Assembly (NCBI RefSeq): GCF_014836595.1
Contig: NZ_JACSQO010000007.1
Location: 124,001 to 188,000 of the forward strand
DNA from: Psychrobacillus faecigallinarum
Lineage (GTDB): Bacteria; Bacillota; Bacilli; Bacillales_A; Planococcaceae
Length of the DNA: 64,000 bases
Direction: 5' to 3'
Positions 62,114 through 64,000 of this stretch are shown here, in pieces. The notes beneath the pieces are model-generated. The model was not told the origin of the DNA and searched no databases. It was given only the letters and a program-made list of their open reading frames with translations. Position 1 is the stretch's first letter. The number at the start of each line of letters is the position of its first letter. A program made the position numbers and the translations under genes.

Positions 62114-64000
62114 ATGGCAATAACCGAAAAAAGTAAAATACTTTTACCTGTAATGGAAAACATACCAGAGGAATTGAAGCTTCTTCCACAATGGGTAATT
62201 TGGAAGGCTATTTTAAACGATAAAAACGAATATACAAAAGTGCCTTTTAGAGCGAACGGGAAAGATGCAGCAGATTCAACGAATAGAAATACATGGGAAA
62301 CTTTTGCTGATGTTGAGGAAGCTTATTTAAACGGTATTGGTGATGGAATAGGTTTCGTACTTTCTAAGGAAGATCCATATGCGTGTATTGATATTGACGG
62401 GATTGAAGATATAGATAATCTTTCTGCACTTAATTTGCAAATCACAAATGCGAGTTACACAGAAATATCTCCGAGCGGTTCGGGACTCCATGTGTGGATT
62501 AAAGGATACAAGCATGATAGCCAAAAATTTAAGAACAAAAACACTAAATTAGGCTATGAAATATACGATAGTAAAAGGTTTCTAACACTGACGGGAGAGT
62601 CTAAAAACAGTCTGCCGATAAGTGGAGGACCAGAAATTGAAAATTTTATTAATATAGTTTTCAAGCGTGAGGAAAACAAACAGCTACCAACTGTTAGAAC
62701 AAACGATGTAGAAAACAATTTAACAGAAAGCGATATCATCCGAATTGCAACTAATAGCAAAACAGGAGCTCGCTTTAATTCATGCTTTAGGGGTGGCTGG
62801 GAGTCATTATATAGTTCTCAATCAGAAGCGGATTTGGCTTTTTGTAATGACTTAGCATTTTGGACCAATTGTAATTATCAACTTATGGATAGCATTTTCC
62901 GTCAATCATCATTGATGCGTGAAAAATGGGGGAGAAGGCAAAACACTTCCACATATGGTGATGAAACTCTAAAAAAAGCAATTAACGAATGCACAAATAC
63001 TTTTTCTCCAAAAACGAAAGGACACGAAGTAATACTTTCTGATGAAGATTCAAGTTTTCAGGTTAGAGAAACCAACTGGTGGGCAACCAATGCGAATGGA
63101 ACAAAAACTTTATTGCACAATGTACTAGGCTCTGAAGTGATGAAGGAGTTTTTTCTTGTACGACATCCCAATCCACATAGTGACCTGTATTACTACAACT
63201 ACAATAAAGGAATTTATGAACAAGACAAATCAGGTCGACAGGTAAGTGCCATCATTCGTAATAAAGATGATTTAAAACGCAATCAAGTAAGAGAGGTGCA
63301 GGAATACGTTACCGACATGTCCCCAGTTATAAACAACGCAAATACAAATTATATAGCTGTAGAAAATGGATTGTTGAATCTAAAAACATTTCAGTTAGAA
63401 CCGTTTTCACCAAAGATCTTTGTTACACAAAAAATCAACACTACGTACAATCCTAATGCAAATGATAGTTTCATAGAAGAAACATTACAAAAGGTCACAA
63501 AGGGACACGTACCAAGTTATCAAAACATCTGCGAAATGTTTGCTTGTGTACTTTACCCAGAAATCTTGGTCCCAAAGATGTTTTATTTATATGGAAGGAC
63601 TGCTCATAACGGAAAATCCAGTGTTTTAAATATGATTTTTGAAACCTTTGATAAAAAAGGTGGACAAATATCAGCAGTATCTCCACAAAAATTAGCGAAT
63701 AACACATTTGCAGGAGCTGCCATTTACGGAAAGCTTGCGAATATCGTGGACGATCAACCGGATGCTGTAATTGAAGATAGTGGGATGCTCAAGACAATCA
63801 TAACTGGTGGCCGTATTGAAATTGAGCGAAAGGGGAAGGACAGTGAGAGTGTGAAAATGTCTACTCCATTAATTACTGCAAGTAACTACTTTCCAAATTT
63901 CAAAGAATCAGGAAACCAGATAAATAGAAGATTGCACATTATTCCCTTTGAATACAGTTTTACAGAGGATAAGAACTGCGTATCAGACTCAGAAAGCATG
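62114..64000 (+). CDS. Phage primase-helicase (PrimPol and D5/P4-type helicase), 3' end outside window
   Basis: Replication initiator of the element; 629 codons are visible and the frame is open at the edge. N-terminal PrimPol domain with the catalytic acidic pair in CIDIDGIED and the SPSGSGLHVWIKG motif (Ser/Gly/His). The middle holds a D5-N-like region, then a superfamily 3 helicase with Walker A YGRTAHNGKSS, Walker B NIVDDQPD and sensor LITASNYFPNF. ATG 62114 is chosen; GTG 62102 in the same frame is only 2 nt after GGAAGGAG. Confidence 0.92.
   Translation, partial: MAITEKSKILLPVMENIPEELKLLPQWVIWKAILNDKNEYTKVPFRANGKDAADSTNRNTWETFADVEEAYLNGIGDGIGFVLSKEDPYACIDIDGIEDIDNLSALNLQITNASYTEISPSGSGLHVWIKGYKHDSQKFKNKNTKLGYEIYDSKRFLTLTGESKNSLPISGGPEIENFINIVFKREENKQLPTVRTNDVENNLTESDIIRIATNSKTGARFNSCFRGGWESLYSSQSEADLAFCNDLAFWTNCNYQLMDSIFRQSSLMREKWGRRQNTSTYGDETLKKAINECTNTFSPKTKGHEVILSDEDSSFQVRETNWWATNANGTKTLLHNVLGSEVMKEFFLVRHPNPHSDLYYYNYNKGIYEQDKSGRQVSAIIRNKDDLKRNQVREVQEYVTDMSPVINNANTNYIAVENGLLNLKTFQLEPFSPKIFVTQKINTTYNPNANDSFIEETLQKVTKGHVPSYQNICEMFACVLYPEILVPKMFYLYGRTAHNGKSSVLNMIFETFDKKGGQISAVSPQKLANNTFAGAAIYGKLANIVDDQPDAVIEDSGMLKTIITGGRIEIERKGKDSESVKMSTPLITASNYFPNFKESGNQINRRLHIIPFEYSFTEDKNCVSDSESM

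Larger units (their letters stand above)
59400..64000. mobile_element. Left part of a prophage or integrative element
   Basis: An integrase, divergent repressor and Cro-like genes, an HTH excisionase-like protein and a P4/D5-type primase-helicase follow each other in the usual order of a temperate phage or phage-like island. The left boundary lies between mtnE (59272) and the integrase; GAATACCAA occurs twice near 59416 and 59428. No tRNA is seen at the junction. The right end lies outside the window, so its class is undecided. Confidence 0.85.

Noticed and set aside
62106..62123. Five-codon leader peptide before the primase
   Set aside because: Spacing to the SD is good but such a short frame arises easily by chance; mentioned only as part of the overlap observation.

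Overview
The window is chromosomal DNA of a low-GC, endospore-forming Firmicute. Gene content and order (nth-ypoC / ponA-recU, yppE-mrfA-mrfB-gpsB-rnpB-ypsC-ypvA, dynA, rlmN, gltC/gltB-gltD) follow the Bacillales backbone. A type-B RNase P RNA, CotF-like and YuzF-like spore proteins and SAM-I (S-box) control agree with this. Codon use, many TTG/GTG starts and the intergenic repeat families suggest a Planococcaceae/Caryophanaceae relative (Psychrobacillus- or Lysinibacillus-like). The genus is inference.

Layout. 1-5944: nth (cut at the left edge), ypoC, a histidine-phosphatase gene broken by an in-frame TAG, a short-chain dehydrogenase, and the convergent recU-ponA operon. 6129-16223: housekeeping cluster with the mitomycin-repair pair mrfAB, gpsB, RNase P RNA, a PAS-GGDEF-EAL protein, an RNA methyltransferase and a DinG-like helicase. 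16377-20102: an unrecognised gene, a repeat-rich spacer, and a three-gene ba3-type oxidase operon with a near-ideal Fnr/CRP-type site. 20322-31400: CheX-like phosphatase, tandem dynamin DynA with a sulfurtransferase, rlmN, catalase and threonine deaminase. 31540-36134: a DeoR-family regulator with DtnK, PdxA2 and a GntP-type permease, read as a D-threonate operon. 36194-50903: flavin reductase, signal peptidase, glutamate synthase with GltC, a stand-alone hisH/hisF-like pair, spore-related genes, ypsA and a Mn-catalase. 51105-57036: a six-gene operon behind a SAM riboswitch. 57188-59272: a PPC-domain protein, a tiny membrane peptide, an unusual 20/21-bp tandem array and mtnE. 59400-64000: the start of a prophage or integrative element (integrase, repressor/Cro switch, HTH protein, primase-helicase), cut by the right edge.

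The most interesting system is the S-box operon. MetQ, MetN and MetI are followed, with gaps of only 12-18 nt, by an enoyl-CoA hydratase, an FMN 2-hydroxyacid oxidase and a class III CoA-transferase. mtnE, whose product makes methionine from 2-keto-4-methylthiobutyrate, lies about 1.1 kb beyond the riboswitch. This suggests uptake and oxidation of a methionine-related hydroxy acid (for example 2-hydroxy-4-methylthiobutanoate), with transamination to methionine and possibly a CoA-linked side branch. This is a hypothesis from context.

Regulatory architecture worth attention: the Fnr-type site centred exactly 41.5 bp from the inferred start of the oxidase operon; twin 15-bp operators 20 bp apart over the DeoR promoter; three long perfect palindromes sharing a core but with different, still complementary flanks; and the 20/21-bp tandem array.
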